Position numbers and translations under genes: made by a program | The notes under the pieces: model-generated | Seen by the model: only the letters and a program-made list of their open reading frames with translations | Told to the model about the DNA's origin: nothing | Database searches by the model: none | In this document: piece by piece, positions 52,249-60,835 of the stretch | Numbering within the stretch: position 1 is the stretch's first letter | Layout of the letters: every line of letters begins with the position of its first letter | Assembly (NCBI GenBank): GCA_942493125.1 | Contig: OW818667.1 | Coordinates: 2,976,001-3,040,000, forward strand | Source of the DNA: Fusibacter_C sp942493125 | GTDB taxonomy: Bacteria > Bacillota > Clostridia > Peptostreptococcales > Acidaminobacteraceae | Length of the DNA stretch: 64,000 nt | Direction: 5' to 3'

Positions 52249-52362
52249 GGAAATTGCATAATTACCAAATAAGTCTCAAAAACATATTTTCACATGGCAA
52301 CAATGGCTTATTTACGCTTTTTCCTGTGAGAAATATCAAAAAATTGGAATTATGCAATTTCC
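52249..52362. repeat. dispersed palindromic repeat, 114-bp copy
   Basis: Begins at the base after the aminotransferase stop codon. Ends GGAAATTGCATAATTACC and GGAATTATGCAATTTCC, interior CATATTTTCACATGGCAACA and GGCTTATTTACG, almost the same as the copy at 25596. The differences (for example C to T at the CACA/CG position) keep the arms intact. Confidence 0.9.
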
Positions 52363-52395
52363 TAATGTCTCAAAAAAAATTACGGAGAGGTTTTT

Positions 52396-52830
52396 ATGGT
52401 TCATAGGCTTCAAAATTTCGCGGTGTATGGCATGATTGTCGAGGCAAATCAAATATTGCTCGTTCAAAAATCAAAGGGACCCTTCAAAGGACTATGGGAT
52501 TTACCTGGAGGTAAAATAGAATTTGGAGAATCACCCGAAACGACTTTGATCAGAGAGATACTTGAAGAAACGGGTCTCGAAATAGCGGAGCAAAGCTACC
52601 TTAAATCCGATTCTGTCGTCGTAAATTACGTGGATGAGGAGATTGGCAAGGTGACGATGCACCACGTAGGCTTCATTTTCAAAGTCAAGCTAAAGGACAT
52701 CAAGTCATTGATGCCAAAACATGACGATGAAGAACTTATTATTACAAAATGGTGTGATTTTTCTGAGTTTGAACTTGATCAGTTATCACCTTTTCTACAA
52801 GAGCTCTTAATCGATTATAATGCTTACTAA
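52396..52830 (+). CDS. Nudix hydrolase
   Basis: 144 residues with a full Nudix box (GGKIEFGESPETTLIREI, then LEETGLE). Hydrolyses nucleoside diphosphates linked to another moiety; the substrate is unknown. Start after ACGGAGAGG. Follows the repeat and ends at a strong terminator. Confidence 0.9.
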   Translation: MVHRLQNFAVYGMIVEANQILLVQKSKGPFKGLWDLPGGKIEFGESPETTLIREILEETGLEIAEQSYLKSDSVVVNYVDEEIGKVTMHHVGFIFKVKLKDIKSLMPKHDDEELIITKWCDFSEFELDQLSPFLQELLIDYNAY

Positions 52831-52836
52831 AATTCG

Positions 52837-52877
52837 ATAACTTTTGCACTGTGACGTGCAAAAGTTATTGTTTTTTG
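52837..52877 (+). terminator. terminator after the Nudix gene
   Basis: Perfect stem ATAACTTTTGCAC / GTGCAAAAGTTAT with 6-nt loop and T-run. Confidence 0.95.
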
Positions 52878-52884
52878 TTAGTGT

Positions 52885-52913
52885 TTGTATTCTGAGTTGA
52901 CCTCATTTATAAT
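52885..52913 (+). promoter_or_regulatory. promoter of the sugar-sensor operon
   Basis: TTGTAT, 17-nt spacer, TATAAT, 46 nt before the anchored receptor gene. Confidence 0.8.
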
Positions 52914-52959
52914 GTTAATAATGGAAATCGAATCATGAAAGAAATGTGGTTGAGTAAAT

Positions 52960-53919
52960 ATGAAGGTTATTATAAAGGGTATCGAATTCGCAATCGTTTT
53001 GGCCTTATTGACATTAAGCATTGTGACATTCAATAAAATCAATCAAGTGAAGCTTATAGAAACTGAAAATATCGTAAACAGCGAGTTCCACTTAGCCATC
53101 ATAACGGATGACGTGGATTCTTACGCGTTCGACAAATTCATTTCTGGTGTGGATACATCCATAGAGAAATTTGGTTCCATCTATGAAATCTATGAAGTCG
53201 GCGATTTGACACTTGAAGATGTGATCAACATGGTGATTATCACCGAAGTGGATGGCGTCGTCTTCCGCTTAAGTGACAATGCCTTGGCGAGCGCTGCAAT
53301 TGATAAATGCAAGCAGGAAGGTATTCCTGTTGTCGCTGTCGGCAATGATGCGCCAGAATCCTTACGCGATTTTTACATTGGCACCAATAAATTTAATTTA
53401 GGCAGACATGCTGCTAATTTGGCCATTAAGGCGATTTCCGGTTCTGGCAATGTCGGCATCATCCTAGGTAGTGAATATAGAGATGAAAAGGCGATCGCCA
53501 CAAACAATTTTGTCAATGGCATTCAAGATATCGTAACGAAAACAGAAGGCATTACATTAAAGACCATCGCTTACACAAAAGACGTCCGAGCAGAACTGCT
53601 CATGGATGAACTACTAGATATGAACGAGCCAATTGACGTTTTAATCTGTACGGATCCAGTAGACGTGAATCGTATCATTCGCGTCCTTGTGGACAGAAAT
53701 AGAGTCGGCGATCTTAAAATTGTCGCAAGCGGTGATACCACTGAAATCATAGATGGCATTCAAAAGAAATTGATCACTGCGAGCATCGTGGAAGACTATG
53801 CAGAACTTGGCGCACTCTCTGTTTACTATTTAAACCAAGTCATTGAGGGCGAACGCGTGTCAACTTATATCAATGTCCCGTTTGAAACCATTCACCAGAG
53901 CAATCTGGGTTTGGAATAA
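52960..53919 (+). CDS. membrane-anchored sugar-binding sensor protein (type I PBP fold)
   Basis: 319 residues. An N-terminal helix (GIEFAIVLALLTLSIVTF) with no lipobox or cleavage site anchors a periplasmic-binding-protein domain with the ribose/xylose-type fold (AIITDDVDSYAFDKFISGVD, GIPVVAVGNDAPESLRDFYIGTN, DVLICTDPVDVNRIIRVL, IVASGDTTEIIDGIQK). Anchored members such as XylFII act as sugar sensors for a neighbouring LytS/YesM kinase rather than for transport. Next gene is such a kinase, 10 nt downstream. Confidence 0.86.
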   Translation: MKVIIKGIEFAIVLALLTLSIVTFNKINQVKLIETENIVNSEFHLAIITDDVDSYAFDKFISGVDTSIEKFGSIYEIYEVGDLTLEDVINMVIITEVDGVVFRLSDNALASAAIDKCKQEGIPVVAVGNDAPESLRDFYIGTNKFNLGRHAANLAIKAISGSGNVGIILGSEYRDEKAIATNNFVNGIQDIVTKTEGITLKTIAYTKDVRAELLMDELLDMNEPIDVLICTDPVDVNRIIRVLVDRNRVGDLKIVASGDTTEIIDGIQKKLITASIVEDYAELGALSVYYLNQVIEGERVSTYINVPFETIHQSNLGLE

Positions 53920-53929
53920 GGGGGGGCAT

Positions 53930-55426
53930 ATGAAGAGAATAAAATCACTGATGTTGAGCAATACCCTGAAACGGAAAGTGTTTACATTTATCATGGTCAT
54001 CCTGCTTTGTTTTCTTTCCGGTTTCGTTTATACATTTTATGTGACATTTAAAGTCAATGGGCAAATCAATCAAATGTTTACGACTTCCATCATTCTCAAT
54101 GAAATGAATGAAGAGATGGATCAGTTTGAAATGCACTTAGAGGCTTATTTGGCCTCTAAAGACTCAGATAGCTTCGTTCAGTATTTGGATTTTTACAACA
54201 AACTCGGCGAGCGCGTCAAAGAGATCCAGTCTGAAGAAAGCCCGTACGCTTCCAGTCTCCAAATGCAAAATATAGGTAAATTACTGGATGAATATCTCAA
54301 TCAGTCAGAAACGGCCATCGAATATAAGCGTGGTAGAAACACAGAAGGCTACCTCGCATCCTTTAGTGAGCTTTTGAAAACGAGTCGTTATATCGACTTG
54401 AAAGTTGCCCATTTGGAAAACTCGGATTTTAAGATCAACCTTGAGAACTATATGCAGTTGACGTCACAGTTTGAAGAAATTCAGGTCAGTCTTGTCGCGA
54501 TTGTAACGCTGTTGATCGTGCTTAGCATCCTGTTCGTTTTCACGTTCTCAACCAATGTGACAAGGCCAATAGAAGAACTGAGTCGACAGGCTGAGAATAT
54601 TGCAAGTGGCATCTATCAGTTTGAGCGCGTCAAAGGCAACCATTTTAGAGAGGCCGAGCTCCTGCGAGACACATTTTACGATATGGCCACGCACATTCAA
54701 GAATATATTGCGGAACTTAAGGATAAAGTGGATACTGAAAACAAACTCAGACTCTCTGAAACGGAAAAGCTCAGAATGCAAAATTCGTTGAATCAGGCGG
54801 AGCTCATGGCGCTTCAGGCACAAATCAACCCGCACTTTTTGTTCAATACATTAAATGCAGGCATGCAACTCGCGATTATAGAAGACGCTGAAAGAACGGG
54901 TAGTTTTTTAGAGGATTTATCATCCTTGTTCAGATATAACATTCAAAGTCTGCAAAACAAGGTGCGTTTGACCGATGAATTTGAAAATGCAAGACGGTAT
55001 TACGAGCTCATGCGCGTCAGATTTGGCGATCAGTTCAATTTCACTTTTGAGCTGGATGTCGAAGTAGAAGATATAGAGATGCCACCGCTTATATTGCAAC
55101 CAATTATTGAAAATGCTCTGATCCATGGCTTTAGAAACAAGACTGAGAATGGCACAATTCGTATCAAAGCATACTCGAGTTTTCAAGGAGTCACCATAGA
55201 TATTACAGATAACGGTGAAGGCATCTCGCAAAATGATTTGGATAGGCTCAACATGGGCGATTTTAGAAGAATGTCCGATATTGGCGGCCATACCACTGGT
55301 TTAGGCCTCGAAAATGTATATGAGCGCTTGAGACATTTCTTTGATGCGCCGAATATCATGCGTTTTGACAGTCGTGTGAATGACTTTACTAAAGTGACCA
55401 TTACATTACCTAGGAAGGACTTATAA
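53930..55426 (+). CDS. YesM/LytS-type sensor histidine kinase
   Basis: About 498 residues. TM1 (VFTFIMVILLCFLSGFVYTF), extracytoplasmic helical domain, TM2 (LVAIVTLLIVLSILFVFTF), HAMP, His_kinase domain with QAQINPHFLFNTLNAG (phosphoacceptor His) and HATPase_c (PIIENALIHGF, DNGEGIS, GGHTTGLGLENVYERL). Start at ATG 53930 after AAGGGGGGGC. Forms an operon with the anchored receptor before it and the YesN-type regulator 1 nt after. Confidence 0.93.
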   Translation: MKRIKSLMLSNTLKRKVFTFIMVILLCFLSGFVYTFYVTFKVNGQINQMFTTSIILNEMNEEMDQFEMHLEAYLASKDSDSFVQYLDFYNKLGERVKEIQSEESPYASSLQMQNIGKLLDEYLNQSETAIEYKRGRNTEGYLASFSELLKTSRYIDLKVAHLENSDFKINLENYMQLTSQFEEIQVSLVAIVTLLIVLSILFVFTFSTNVTRPIEELSRQAENIASGIYQFERVKGNHFREAELLRDTFYDMATHIQEYIAELKDKVDTENKLRLSETEKLRMQNSLNQAELMALQAQINPHFLFNTLNAGMQLAIIEDAERTGSFLEDLSSLFRYNIQSLQNKVRLTDEFENARRYYELMRVRFGDQFNFTFELDVEVEDIEMPPLILQPIIENALIHGFRNKTENGTIRIKAYSSFQGVTIDITDNGEGISQNDLDRLNMGDFRRMSDIGGHTTGLGLENVYERLRHFFDAPNIMRFDSRVNDFTKVTITLPRKDL

Positions 55427-55427
55427 T

Positions 55428-56987
55428 ATGTTGAGAGTGTTGATCGTCGACGATGAAGCCATCGTTTTGGAATCCGTATCACAGGTACTCAGTGGACACT
55501 TTGACAATATTGCCATCGAAACGGCAAAAAACAGTCGCGAAGGACTCATCAAAGTGGAACACTTCAGGCCCAATATCATCATGTCAGATATTAAAATGCC
55601 TGGCATGAACGGACTTGAGTTTATTGAGCGCGTCAGGAAAGTCAATCAAGTGGTTAAAATCATCATCGTTTCAGCCTATGACCATTTTGAATATGCGAAA
55701 GAGGCTGTAAAATTTGGCGTTGAAGATTATATCCTCAAGCCACTTTCGAAGAATAAATTGATTGAAGTGATTTCTGCTATCGCGGAAAAGGTAGAGTTCG
55801 AAGAGGAGCTCAGAAACAAAGAGCTCGATAATATTGAAAAATACTATCAGTCAATACAACTCGTAGAAAGCAATTTTTTCAACTCCATCCTCTTAAACCG
55901 CAATATTTTCAAGTACATGCCGCACTATAGGGAAATACTCGAAGTGCCCTTTATACAAGGGGCGATCGTCACCATAGAATTTGACAAATTGTCGACCAGT
56001 ACGGAATCCAATGAATTAAGTAGTTATAACCAGAAGCTATACGACTGCGCGGATTATCTGAAGACTTATATCAAATATCAGAGGACCGCTATTGTCAGCA
56101 ATCCATTTCTCAACCGCATCTTTGTGTATATAGAAGGCGATATTGACCGCGTATTCTGGAACAACCTTGCGCAGCTTATCATGGAACGCTTTAAGATACG
56201 CGTACGCATCGGACTAGGCACAGTGAAGCAAATTGAAAATTTGACTGAATCGTATACCGAATCGCTATTGACGATGCGCGTCCTTGACGATGCCGTTTGC
56301 TCAATGCAAGATATAAAAAATACAGAAGCCACTACGGAAACTTTTGATCTTCTAAAGGCGGAAATATTTGAAGATTTTATACATCGAAACAAATCCTTTA
56401 AAATGAAACTTAAGCATTTCGAAGGCGAATATATAAAGATGACCACGCAAAAAGTGACACTTGAGTATGCAGAAGCCGTGCTGATTGAACTCATGGTCAT
56501 CATGCACGAGAGAAGCCGTCGTACCAATTCTTATTCAAAGCATGACGCGCATAGGCATTATCTTGCCGAACTGTTGGCACAATCAGGACTTGGGAAGCTA
56601 CAATATTTTGAACGCGTTGTCACTGAGTGGTTTGCCCTTTATGCAAAAATGCAAAGCGACTCATTCAACGCCATAACGTTAAGTGCGCTTGAACAGCTTA
56701 AAAAGTCATATACAGAAGAAATTTCACTTGAGGATGTAGCAGGTAAATTAAGTGTTACCCCTCAGTATCTTTCGAAATTATTCAAGGAAGACACGGGATT
56801 CACTTTCAAAGAATACTTGACTGAACTTCGCATTGAAGAGAGTAAAAACCTACTCAAAGCTGGGGAGTTAAGTATTAAGGACATCTGTTTCAAAGTCGGC
56901 TATAATGACACAAGCTATTTCATCAGAGCGTTCAAAAAATTTGAAGGCATTACCCCAAAAGATTATCAGAGAATCAACCGTCAATAG
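55428..56987 (+). CDS. YesN-type response regulator with AraC DNA-binding domain
   Basis: 519 residues. Receiver with DDE (VLIVDDEAI), phospho-acceptor Asp (NIIMSDIKMPGMNGLEF), Lys (YILKPLSKNKL); central helical region; C-terminal AraC double HTH (EISLEDVAGKLSVTPQYLSKLFKED, LSIKDICFKVGYNDTSYFIRAFKKFEGITPKDYQ). Cognate partner of the preceding kinase; likely target is the second receptor gene and/or mglBAC downstream. Confidence 0.95.
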   Translation: MLRVLIVDDEAIVLESVSQVLSGHFDNIAIETAKNSREGLIKVEHFRPNIIMSDIKMPGMNGLEFIERVRKVNQVVKIIIVSAYDHFEYAKEAVKFGVEDYILKPLSKNKLIEVISAIAEKVEFEEELRNKELDNIEKYYQSIQLVESNFFNSILLNRNIFKYMPHYREILEVPFIQGAIVTIEFDKLSTSTESNELSSYNQKLYDCADYLKTYIKYQRTAIVSNPFLNRIFVYIEGDIDRVFWNNLAQLIMERFKIRVRIGLGTVKQIENLTESYTESLLTMRVLDDAVCSMQDIKNTEATTETFDLLKAEIFEDFIHRNKSFKMKLKHFEGEYIKMTTQKVTLEYAEAVLIELMVIMHERSRRTNSYSKHDAHRHYLAELLAQSGLGKLQYFERVVTEWFALYAKMQSDSFNAITLSALEQLKKSYTEEISLEDVAGKLSVTPQYLSKLFKEDTGFTFKEYLTELRIEESKNLLKAGELSIKDICFKVGYNDTSYFIRAFKKFEGITPKDYQRINRQ

Positions 56988-57012
56988 AAATCAATCTAGA
57001 TAGGAGCAGACG

Positions 57013-58146
57013 ATGAAGAACAAATGGATTGTGTTTTTAATGGTGCTATCAATCATCCCCGTTGCCCTAACAGCATGTGCAAAAAAAGAGAATGCAGATA
57101 AGGATGGCATCCTCATCGGACTATCACTAGATAGCATCGTCGTAGAGCGGTGGCAAAGAGAGCTTGAAATATTGGTGGCTACAGTTGATGAACTCGGTGC
57201 GGAGCTAGATGTTCAGATTGCCAATGAAAGTATAGAAAAACAGACAGAACAGATTCACTATCTCATCGATCAAGATGTCGATGTACTCATCATCGTACCG
57301 AATGATGCGAGAGCGTTCTATGATGTCATCGCAGAGGCGGACCGAAACGGCATTGATGTCATCGCCTATGATCGATTGATCATGCACCCTGATGTGGATT
57401 TGTATGTGTCTTTCGACAATATGGAGATTGGTAAGGGCATCTCGCAGCGTCTCGTCGATGAACTCCTTAAAAAGTTGGAGACTATAGAAAGTCAAAATTC
57501 AGAAAGTCAAAATCCAGGCAGTCAAAATAATGAGAATCAAAACGAAGAAAGCAAAAATGATGCGCCGCCGTTTAATCTCCTGATCATTAATGGCGATCCA
57601 AAAGACAACAATTCAATTTTACTCAATAAAGGATTCTATGAGACGATTCAAGAGCACATTGATAATGGGCTCATAAATGTCGTCGATGAAACTTGGGCTA
57701 ATGAATGGCGTGAACAGTATGCCAAAGACCTCGTGGAAAACCAACTTGCTTCAGGTGTTCGAATCGATGGCATCATCGCTGCCAATGACGTTTTAGCGAC
57801 TGGTGCAATAGAAGTGTTGGCGAAATGGCGAAAAGCTGGCGAAGTCATCGTCGTGAGTCAAGATGCGGAGCTGTCCGCGTGTCAGCGCATTGTAGAGGGC
57901 ACACAGCTTGCAACCGCCTATAAGCCAATCTATGACTTAGCGTCAACTACCGCAAAGGTCGCAGTGGGCATGGCGAAAGGTGAAAAAGTGATTGCCAACG
58001 ATACCATCTACAACGAATACGAAAGCATCCCTTATCTAAAACTGGATGCATATGTCGTCGATCTTGATAATATGGAAACGGTCATTATCAAAAGCGGCTT
58101 TCACCGAAAAGAAGATATCTACAGAAATATAACGAACGGTAAGTAA
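57013..58146 (+). CDS. sugar-binding lipoprotein (XylF/MglB-like) with N/Q/E-rich insert
   Basis: 377 residues. Lipobox VALTAC, then type I binding-protein fold (ILIGLSLDSIVVERWQREL, QDVDVLIIVPNDARAFYDVI, DGIIAANDVLATGAIEVLAK, TAYKPIYDLASTTAKVAVGM). Between the two lobes (about residues 158-188) lies ESQNSESQNPGSQN.. and ENQNEESKND, a low-complexity repeat that family members lack. Could be a D-xylose-type receptor for a transporter elsewhere or a further sensor partner. A terminator follows. Start after TAGGAGCAGACG. Confidence 0.85.
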   Translation: MKNKWIVFLMVLSIIPVALTACAKKENADKDGILIGLSLDSIVVERWQRELEILVATVDELGAELDVQIANESIEKQTEQIHYLIDQDVDVLIIVPNDARAFYDVIAEADRNGIDVIAYDRLIMHPDVDLYVSFDNMEIGKGISQRLVDELLKKLETIESQNSESQNPGSQNNENQNEESKNDAPPFNLLIINGDPKDNNSILLNKGFYETIQEHIDNGLINVVDETWANEWREQYAKDLVENQLASGVRIDGIIAANDVLATGAIEVLAKWRKAGEVIVVSQDAELSACQRIVEGTQLATAYKPIYDLASTTAKVAVGMAKGEKVIANDTIYNEYESIPYLKLDAYVVDLDNMETVIIKSGFHRKEDIYRNITNGK

Positions 58147-58164
58147 ATCGATAATATTCATGTA

Positions 58165-58209
58165 AAACACGGACAAATTTAATCTTAAATTTGTCCGTGT
58201 TTATTTTTG
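58165..58209 (+). terminator. terminator of the sugar-sensor operon
   Basis: Stem ACACGGACAAATTTAA / TTAAATTTGTCCGTGT with minimal loop, followed by TTATTTTT. Confidence 0.9.
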
Positions 58210-58392
58210 TATACAAGCAACTCAAAAAAATTGATAAAATCTCTAATTAATTGATTAAATTAGTGAAGTGACTTTAATGTTAATTTTGTGTAAACTTTTT
58301 ATAGGTTCTGGCATAAAAGCTTTTTTGTTATTTTCTCAAATGATGTGACTTTTACCTGTGAAACGATTAAAATAGTAGAGTGTATTGCTAAA

Positions 58393-58432
58393 TTATCATG
58401 AAAGCGTTATGATAAAACAGTAAAACTTTACT
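58393..58432. promoter_or_regulatory. dyads upstream of the LacI-family gene
   Basis: The 382-nt gap before this gene holds TTATCAT-N9-ATGATAA (58393-58415), with a cre-like TGAAAGCG core inside, and AGTAAAACTTTACT (58419-58432), whose GTAAA-N2-TTTAC core recurs in the mglB promoter. The rest of the gap is AT-rich without a clear promoter. The second dyad is a likely auto-regulatory operator of the LacI protein. Confidence 0.6.
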
Positions 58433-58528
58433 AAAAATTAACCGTTCAGTTGTGGATCGTTCGATGAACAATTCTTTGATCTTCGATCTGGCGATGGTTG
58501 TAAGTCTAAATTTGAAAGAGGTAAGAAA

Positions 58529-59539
58529 ATGGCAACGATATTGGACATAGCAAAGAAGGCAGGCGTCTCATCGGCGACGGTTTCCAGGGTTCTGAATTAC
58601 GATGAATCTTTGTCGGTTTCCGATGACAAACGCAAATTGATCTTTGAGATTGCGGAATCTCTTGATTACATGCCACCACGTAAAAGAAACATCAGTAAGA
58701 CGCCAAAAAAACTTAAGATCGGTCTCGTACATTGGTACACCATGTCGCAAGAATTGGACGATCCTTACTATATGTCAATAAGACTTGGCATAGAAAAGAT
58801 GTGCTATGAAAACAGTATCGAAATCGTAAAAATATTTAAGCCGGATGAATTTGATTTTAACAAATTAGAAGCTGTTGACGGGTTTATTGCCATAGGCAAA
58901 TTCACCGACAGTCAGATTTCCAAAGTTTACGAAAAGTCAAAAAACATCGTGTTTGTCGATTCTTCCCCACAGGAAGATCGCTTTGACAGCGTTGTGATCG
59001 ATTTCGAAAAAGCAGTGACTTGTGCGCTAGATCATCTATGGAATATTGGACACAGGAACATAGGCTACATTGGCGGACGAGAATACATCGGTCCTGATAA
59101 TATCGCACTTGGTGAGCGCCGTGAGAGCGTCTACAGGTCGAGAATGTCTGAACTAGGTGCCTTTGACGAGGGGAATGTTCATATTGGCGCATTTTTGGCT
59201 GAATCGGGTTATAAGATCATGAAACAAGTGATTCAGTCCTCGGAAAAACTTCCAACGGCATTTTTCGTCGCGAGCGATTCAATCGCCATTGGTGTTTTAA
59301 GAGCAATCCACGAGTGTGGGTTAAAAGTGCCATCGGATATCAGTGTCGTTGGTTTCAACGATATTCCAACGTCGAAGTATACCGTACCTCCTTTGACATC
59401 CATCAGAGTTCATAAGGAATTCATGGGTGAGACAGCGGTAGAGTTGTTGCTTGAACGCATTGTAAAAAAGAGAACGATTGCAAAGAAAGTCATCGTACCA
59501 ACCGCTTTACAAGTTCGAGAAAGCATTTGTAAAGTTTAA
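58529..59539 (+). CDS. LacI-family transcriptional repressor
   Basis: 336 residues. N-terminal HTH (ATILDIAKKAGVSSATVSRVL with hinge) and a C-terminal type I binding-protein-like ligand domain (VDGFIAIGKF, DHLWNIGHRNIGYIGGREYI, TAFFVASDSIAIGVLRAIHE, VVGFNDIPTSKYTVPPLTSI). Stands just before mglB with a matching dyad in both upstream regions, so it probably controls mglBAC by a galactose-type inducer. Start after AAAGAGGTAAGAAA. Confidence 0.93.
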   Translation: MATILDIAKKAGVSSATVSRVLNYDESLSVSDDKRKLIFEIAESLDYMPPRKRNISKTPKKLKIGLVHWYTMSQELDDPYYMSIRLGIEKMCYENSIEIVKIFKPDEFDFNKLEAVDGFIAIGKFTDSQISKVYEKSKNIVFVDSSPQEDRFDSVVIDFEKAVTCALDHLWNIGHRNIGYIGGREYIGPDNIALGERRESVYRSRMSELGAFDEGNVHIGAFLAESGYKIMKQVIQSSEKLPTAFFVASDSIAIGVLRAIHECGLKVPSDISVVGFNDIPTSKYTVPPLTSIRVHKEFMGETAVELLLERIVKKRTIAKKVIVPTALQVRESICKV

Positions 59540-59549
59540 GTAAAAGTTT

Positions 59550-59578
59550 CTTGACAATTTCGTAAATATTTACTAATA
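59550..59578 (+). promoter_or_regulatory. mglB promoter with operator in the spacer
   Basis: TTGACA, 17-nt spacer, TAATAT. The spacer contains the perfect 12-bp palindrome GTAAATATTTAC (59561-59572), the same 5-2-5 plan as the dyad before the LacI gene, placed exactly where a bound repressor would block the polymerase. Confidence 0.85.
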
Positions 59579-59618
59579 TGGAAATGTAGTACACAATTAT
59601 ATCTTGGGGAGATGAATT

Positions 59619-60650
59619 ATGAAAAAGTTTACAGCTATTTTATTAATTTTGGTAATGGTTCTTTCATTATCTGCATGCGGCGCTAAGACTGAAGAAGCTT
59701 CAGGCGGCGACTTGCCAACAATCGGCGTTACAATCTACAAATACGATGACAACTTCATGTCATTCGTAAGAAGAGCAATTGAAACAAAAGCAGTTGATAA
59801 AGCAGTACTTGAAATGAACGATTCACAAAACTCTCAAGCAACACAAAACGATCAAGTGGACACTATGATTTCTAAAGGCGCTAAATCACTTGCAATCAAC
59901 TTAGTTGATCCACAAGCTGCAAGCGCAATCATCGAAAAAGCAAAAGCTGCAGATCTTCCAGTTATCTTCTTTAACAAAGAGCCAGATGCTGCTGTATTAG
60001 CTAGCTACGATAAAGCTTGGTATGTTGGAACAACTTCAGCAGAATCAGGAATTATCCAAGGCGAAGTCATCGTAAATGCTTGGACAGCTAACCCAACTTG
60101 GGATAGAAACGGCGATGGCGTTATGTCATACGTTCTTCTTAAAGGCGAGCCAGGACATCCAGATGCTGAAGCTAGAACTAAGTACGTTGTAGAAACAGTT
60201 GTTGCTGCTGGTATCAAAGTTGAAGAGTTAGAACTTCAAACTGGTATGTGGGACTCTGTAAAAGGTAAAGAATTGATGGACGCATGGATCGCAAAACACG
60301 GCGATGCAATTGAAATGGTTATCTGTAACAACGACGGTATGGCACTTGGTGCTATCCAATCTCTTAACGCTTCTGGATATTTCGAAGGCGACAAATTTAT
60401 GCCTGTAGTTGGCGTAGACGCTATCCCAGATGCTCTTGAACAAATTAAAGCTGGCAAAATGGTAGGAACAGTATTGAACGATGCTAAAAACCAAGGTGGC
60501 GCAACATTTGATTTAGCTCTTAACGTAGCTAATGGTAAAGACCCACTTGAAGGTACTGAATGGACACTTGATGATACAAAAGCTGTTCGTGTACCTTATG
60601 TAGCCGTTACAATCGACAATATCGCGTTTGCTGAAGAAGCATACAAATAG
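59619..60650 (+). CDS. mglB: galactose/methyl-galactoside-binding lipoprotein MglB
   Basis: 343 residues. Lipobox LSAC (Cys at 20), then a MglB-type receptor: PTIGVTIYKYDDNFMSFVRR, AINLVDPQAASAIIEKAKAA, PVIFFNKEPDAAVLASYDKA, GDGVMSYVLLKGEPGHPDAE, VICNNDGMALGAIQSLN and PVVGVDAIPDALEQIKAGKM. Binds galactose or glucose for the MglAC transporter that follows. Codon use looks like that of a highly expressed gene. Start after TTGGGGAGATGA. Confidence 0.95.
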   Translation: MKKFTAILLILVMVLSLSACGAKTEEASGGDLPTIGVTIYKYDDNFMSFVRRAIETKAVDKAVLEMNDSQNSQATQNDQVDTMISKGAKSLAINLVDPQAASAIIEKAKAADLPVIFFNKEPDAAVLASYDKAWYVGTTSAESGIIQGEVIVNAWTANPTWDRNGDGVMSYVLLKGEPGHPDAEARTKYVVETVVAAGIKVEELELQTGMWDSVKGKELMDAWIAKHGDAIEMVICNNDGMALGAIQSLNASGYFEGDKFMPVVGVDAIPDALEQIKAGKMVGTVLNDAKNQGGATFDLALNVANGKDPLEGTEWTLDDTKAVRVPYVAVTIDNIAFAEEAYK

Positions 60651-60669
60651 TTATTTTGGATAAAGACTG

Positions 60670-60701
60670 TTCGAGATGCAGAGATGCATCTCGAATTTTT
60701 T
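60670..60701 (+). terminator. terminator-like hairpin between mglB and mglA
   Basis: Stem TTCGAGATGCA / TGCATCTCGAA with 4-nt loop and T-run; probably partial, giving more receptor than transporter mRNA. Confidence 0.9.
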
Positions 60702-60835
60702 GAGAAAATTGTAATTTATGACCGGCAATTTAGTTGTAGAATAGAATAAATTTGAGATTTTTTTAAAGAGAATAAATTATTCATTTAAACATACAATGGG
60801 TATTCATCATATAGTAAAGGAAGGAGGCGTAATCC

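Noticed and set aside
58399..58412. CcpA cre site before the LacI-family gene
   Set aside because: TGAAAGCGTTATGA matches only part of the cre consensus and lies within a larger dyad; not claimed as a cre site.
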